A stretch of DNA of 64,000 nucleotides. It comes from Acetobacteraceae bacterium. GTDB taxonomy: Bacteria; Pseudomonadota; Alphaproteobacteria; Acetobacterales; Acetobacteraceae. The notes below the pieces were generated by a model. The model searched no databases. It saw only the letters and a program-made list of their open reading frames with translations, and was not told where the DNA came from. The position numbers were made by a program, and so were the translations under genes. The stretch spans positions 62,001 to 126,000 of the forward strand of contig JASHOF010000012.1 of the NCBI GenBank assembly GCA_030041255.1, in the 5' to 3' direction. The stretch's first letter is position 1; every line of letters starts with the position of its first letter. Below, piece by piece: positions 61,399 through 64,000 of this stretch.

Positions 61399-62640
61399 TC
61401 AAGTGCTGAAATGCAGCAGTTGCTCCACCAGGTTCGCGTCGTCCAGCTTCTCGCCGGAAAGTGCCATCGCCAATAGCGAGCCGCCCAGCACCTGCGGAGC
61501 GATGATGAGGCTCGGATGCACCCGCTTGACGCGCTCCATGTTGCGCGCGTCGTTGACCGCCGCCACGGTCTTCACGCTCTCCGAGAGCTCCCTGGCCGCC
61601 ATGACGATGAACGCATTTTCCGAATCGTCCAGTCCGAGGGCGAGGATCGCTTTCGCTTCCGTGGCTCCGGCTTCGCGCAGAACATCGAGATCAGTCGCAT
61701 CGCCGAACAGCACGTCGTGCGGCGGAGTTGGGCCCTCCGGGGCGTGCGCGAGCAGCACGGTGAAGGGCAAGTCTCGCGCCTTCAACTCCCGGCGGGTATT
61801 GCGGGCAAGCGCACTGTCACTGACGACGATGTAATGGTTGCTGCGCACTGCGCGTCTCTCCCGGTTCTGAAAAAGCCCTTCTACCCGACGCGAGATTACC
61901 GGCAACAACAGCGCGCTGAGCGAGGTCGCGAAGACCGTGATCCCGAGCACGATGATCGAGACCGTAAACAGACGCGCGTCGTTGGTTTTGGGTACGACGT
62001 CGCCGTAGCCGACCGTGCTCATGGTGACGATCGCGTAATAGAGGGCCGTGAGGAGATCCGTGATCGGCGGGGCAAAGCTCGCCCCGAGCAGGAAGCTGCC
62101 AAGTACCGCGTAGGCAAGCAGGGAAGCAACGCTGACGATCGCGAACAGCGTTGCCGAGGCGAGGCTGCTGCGGTTGAACCTGTGACTGAAGAGGAGCAGC
62201 AGCGCGAGAACGCAGCCGTTGTAGATCAGCAGTCGCGCGTGGCTTTGGATTCCGCCACTCCAGCCGAGCGCGGCCAGAAGGAAGCTCGCGGTTGCGCTGA
62301 TCAGTGCGATGACCCAGGCGAGCCTCGAGCGCCGCAAGAGGCCGAAAGACATCACGATCAGGAACGCCCCGATGACGGCACTCGGTGCACCGTCGATCAC
62401 GGCGGCGATCGTGTCCGGCGAGGCGGTGAGCGGGGCATGGGCCGAGAGATGCGCGAACAGCGCGGCGCGGTGCGCGTGGCGGACCAGCAGCAGGCCCAGG
62501 ATGAGGACCGCGAGGAACAGCGGCGAATGGGGAAACCAGAGATCGAGGCGGAGCCGCCGCTCTGCTGCCCGGAGAACCCGCTGCAGTCGCTCCCTGGTGC
62601 CGAGGCGGAACGGCCGCGGCAAATTCTCCGAGCCCGTCAT
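61399..62640 (-). CDS. Kch-type voltage-gated potassium channel with RCK/TrkA-N domain
   Basis: A 413-residue membrane protein from ATG at 62640; TTG at 62658 would add six residues. Six spans are followed by the selectivity filter TVGYGDVVP (209-217) after the pore helix. The C-terminal RCK domain starts YIVVSDSALARNTRRELK and continues with DVLFGDATDLDVLREAGATEAKAILAL, an NAD-binding Rossmann pattern. Length and layout match E. coli Kch (417 residues). It probably sets membrane potential under stress. Confidence 0.9.
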   Translation of the reverse strand: MTGSENLPRPFRLGTRERLQRVLRAAERRLRLDLWFPHSPLFLAVLILGLLLVRHAHRAALFAHLSAHAPLTASPDTIAAVIDGAPSAVIGAFLIVMSFGLLRRSRLAWVIALISATASFLLAALGWSGGIQSHARLLIYNGCVLALLLLFSHRFNRSSLASATLFAIVSVASLLAYAVLGSFLLGASFAPPITDLLTALYYAIVTMSTVGYGDVVPKTNDARLFTVSIIVLGITVFATSLSALLLPVISRRVEGLFQNRERRAVRSNHYIVVSDSALARNTRRELKARDLPFTVLLAHAPEGPTPPHDVLFGDATDLDVLREAGATEAKAILALGLDDSENAFIVMAARELSESVKTVAAVNDARNMERVKRVHPSLIIAPQVLGGSLLAMALSGEKLDDANLVEQLLHFST

Positions 62641-62732
62641 CCCGGCCGGCCGGCACAACGCTCAGGAATGAACACGGATCGATGCCGTTGCCGGACCGCC
62701 CGAGGGGTGAAGTCACTCAAGTCGGCAAGGGA

Positions 62733-62825
62733 CTAATTCGTCGCGGCGATGCCGCCGCGCGCTTGGCGGGGCGATGGCGTCGCCGGAATACCTGCGAGTG
62801 CGGCAGCAAGAAAGAGTTTGCGCAT
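62733..62825 (-). pseudogene. Truncated start of a secreted-protein gene
   Basis: ATG at 62825 has a strong GGAGA ribosome site (62835-62831) and encodes a signal-peptide-like start, MRKLFLAAALAGIPATPS, but the frame ends after 30 codons. It directly follows the amidase remnant on the same strand. It looks like the 5' end of a periplasmic protein gene, for example a binding protein, cut off by a deletion. Confidence 0.45.
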
Positions 62826-62872
62826 GATTCTCTCCTGGGCGAGAGGATGCGGGCCGCACCCTTCATGCCATC

Positions 62873-63180
62873 GAAAAGTGCCGCCCCCGGTAACGCCGGC
62901 GGCCGAGCCGCTGGAAGAGCCGCATTCGCTTGGCATATCGGCCGTGTCGAGCACGTCCTTGGCGCCGACCGGCAGCCCATGCAGCGGCCCGGGCAGCACC
63001 GCGGCAGCGCCACGCTCTGCTGCCGCATCGAACCAGACACCGGCAGTCGCTGTCAGCCCGGGTCAGCCTGGACGGATCCTGCATCCGAAGACTCCCGCTC
63101 TCCCCTGCGAGGCGGTGGCGCAGAAGGTGCCGTGCCGTTTCGGCTTGCACGATCCGGCGTGCCACCTGGCTTGCGTAGCG
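62873..63180 (-). pseudogene. Amidase gene remnant with internal deletion and frameshifts
   Basis: On the minus strand, 63050 to 62873 encodes WFDAAAERGAAAVLPGPLHG, LPVGAKDVLDTADMPSECGS and SSGSAAGVTGGGTF. The first two blocks are the amidase-signature N-terminus. The third resembles the Gly/Ser nucleophile loop that normally lies about 60 residues later, so the middle appears deleted. An in-frame stop sits just upstream and the probable N-terminus (ARRIVQAE) is in another frame. There is no intact enzyme here. Confidence 0.55.
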
Positions 63181-63233
63181 CTGATCGCCCTCCGTTCGCC
63201 GCCAGGCCGAGTCCAGTCCGGAGGAAGGACGCA

Positions 63234-63686
63234 TCAGCGGTCGATGCGTTCCTCCGGAACGGAACGCCGCTCCTTCACGTTGAAGCGCTCACTGTAGATC
63301 GGCCGTTCCGTCGTCGTCGGTCCGGGGTACTGGACGATCAGGATCTCGCCACCGGTTTTGGTATGCAACGCACCCTCGAAATGGGGATCGGGATGGAACA
63401 GCATCGTGCCCGGGCCATGCAGCTTGCCGTCGATCTCATATTCTCCGGACAGGATGTACCAGACCTGGGCGAAGCCGTGGTAGTGCTCCGGATGGTGCGC
63501 ACCGGGCTCGAGGCGCAGAATGCCGGCATTCGGCTCGGTCGGGCGTTCCGGCCGCGGGTGAAACAGCATCTTGCCGGTCTCGCCGGGCCAGCGGATGGTC
63601 TCCCATTGCATATCGTCGATGTGGCGGGTCTCGAATGGCAGGTGGTGTTGGCGTGACGCCTGGCGGGGAACCAGAGCCTCGGTCAT
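63234..63686 (-). CDS. Cupin-domain protein
   Basis: A 150-residue single-cupin protein. Cupin motif 1 is HHPEHYHGFAQVWYILSGEYEIDG (about residues 62-85), giving three histidines and a glutamate-type position, and motif 2 follows in PGTMLFHPDPHFEGALHT. The start overlaps the stop of the upstream cupin gene by 4 bp. Metal-dependent dioxygenase, isomerase or ligand-binding roles are all open. The amidase remnant downstream suggests a decayed operon for an amide or related compound. Confidence 0.82.
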   Translation of the reverse strand: MTEALVPRQASRQHHLPFETRHIDDMQWETIRWPGETGKMLFHPRPERPTEPNAGILRLEPGAHHPEHYHGFAQVWYILSGEYEIDGKLHGPGTMLFHPDPHFEGALHTKTGGEILIVQYPGPTTTERPIYSERFNVKERRSVPEERIDR

Positions 63687-64000
63687 GAGATTTCCTCCTT
63701 GGTTCGCGGCTTAGACTGATCTGGCCGCCGGCATGCTCCGCTGATCGGCATCCGCCACCAGTCGAGAGCTTCCGGTTCATGTTCGGGCTTCGCCACCGTC
63801 ATCAGGACATGCGCCTCGCCTCCGCCTGCCGCCTCTGCACGATGCGGCTGCTCCGAGGCGATGAAAATGCTGTCGCCGGCGCGAAGGTGGTGCCGTTCGC
63901 CGCCGGCAAAGAAAGCGATCTCTCCCGAGAGCACATAACAATGTTCCTGCCCCGGATGCGAGACCATGACACGCATCCGGTTCCGCTTCGGAAAAACCAG
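63683..64000 (-). CDS. Cupin-domain protein, C-terminal part (probable XRE-cupin regulator)
   Basis: The frame is open to the right edge of the window. The visible 105 codons contain a small cupin: HPGQEHCYVLSGEIAFFAGG, then LRAGDSIFIASEQPHRAEAAG. This arrangement, with a hydrophobic strand LVFPKRNRMRVMV just before it, is typical of the C-terminal sensor of HTH-XRE/cupin regulators, whose DNA-binding half would lie beyond the window. A stand-alone cupin is the alternative. The stop overlaps the next cupin start by 4 bp. Confidence 0.7.
   Translation of the reverse strand: MVFPKRNRMRVMVSHPGQEHCYVLSGEIAFFAGGERHHLRAGDSIFIASEQPHRAEAAGGGEAHVLMTVAKPEHEPEALDWWRMPISGACRRPDQSKPRTKEEIS

Noticed and set aside
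1-64000. CRISPR arrays, tRNA or rRNA genes, insertion sequences, prophage or defence islands
   Set aside because: I looked for regular repeats, cloverleaf-like stretches, transposases and integrases and found none.

Overview
The window is very GC-rich, has short intergenic gaps and many 4-bp start/stop overlaps, and lacks rRNA, tRNA, CRISPR, insertion sequences or phage genes. The housekeeping block ppx - ppk1 - hda - AI-2E permease - CDP-alcohol transferase // purM - purN, the psp operon and the Tat-exported binding proteins point to an alphaproteobacterium, most likely Rhodospirillales/Acetobacteraceae. That assignment is inference from gene order and protein style, not from a marker gene.

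Layout. 1-5341: start of an amidohydrolase, a class III aminotransferase and a carbohydrate-type ABC importer (binding protein plus two permeases, no ATPase in view). 5384-12451 (minus): an M81/MlrC peptidase followed by a complete dipeptide-type ABC importer. 12492-20803: polyphosphate genes, Hda-like DnaA homologue, membrane proteins, purM/purN and a tiny single-helix protein resembling cytochrome oxidase subunit IV. 20853-35536: a sulfonate catabolic region. 35723-42722: two tandem molybdenum hydroxylase large subunits, a PQQ dehydrogenase and a cytochrome c. 42772-46843: an aldo/keto reductase, then pspF divergent from pspABC-yccF. 46953-50969: an ABM-domain monooxygenase, then DUF1800, DUF1501 and sulfite-oxidase-like genes. 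51062-64000: a small secreted protein, MFS exporter, PpiD-type foldase, trpE, a DUF2029 membrane protein, serine hydrolase, TPR/glycosyltransferase protein, potassium channel, a decayed amidase locus and two cupin genes.

The most notable system is the minus-strand run 35536 to 26086: IclR regulator, Xsc, CoA-acylating (sulfo)acetaldehyde dehydrogenase, a SucCD-type ADP-forming CoA ligase and a tripartite tricarboxylate transporter (TctCBA), with phosphotransacetylase and citrate synthase next to it and a TauABC-type importer downstream. Read together this is a route sulfoacetate -> sulfoacetyl-CoA -> sulfoacetaldehyde -> acetyl phosphate + sulfite -> acetyl-CoA -> TCA cycle. It uses a two-subunit ligase and a TTT transporter where the classical Cupriavidus sau set uses SauT and SauU.

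The second unusual region is 35723-42722. Two AYRGAGR-type molybdenum hydroxylase large subunits stand without Fe-S or FAD subunits, beside a PQQ dehydrogenase carrying the extra aspartate typical of lanthanide-dependent enzymes. A perfect-match sigma-54 promoter precedes pspA. Several transporter operons carry intercistronic hairpins beside the binding-protein gene.
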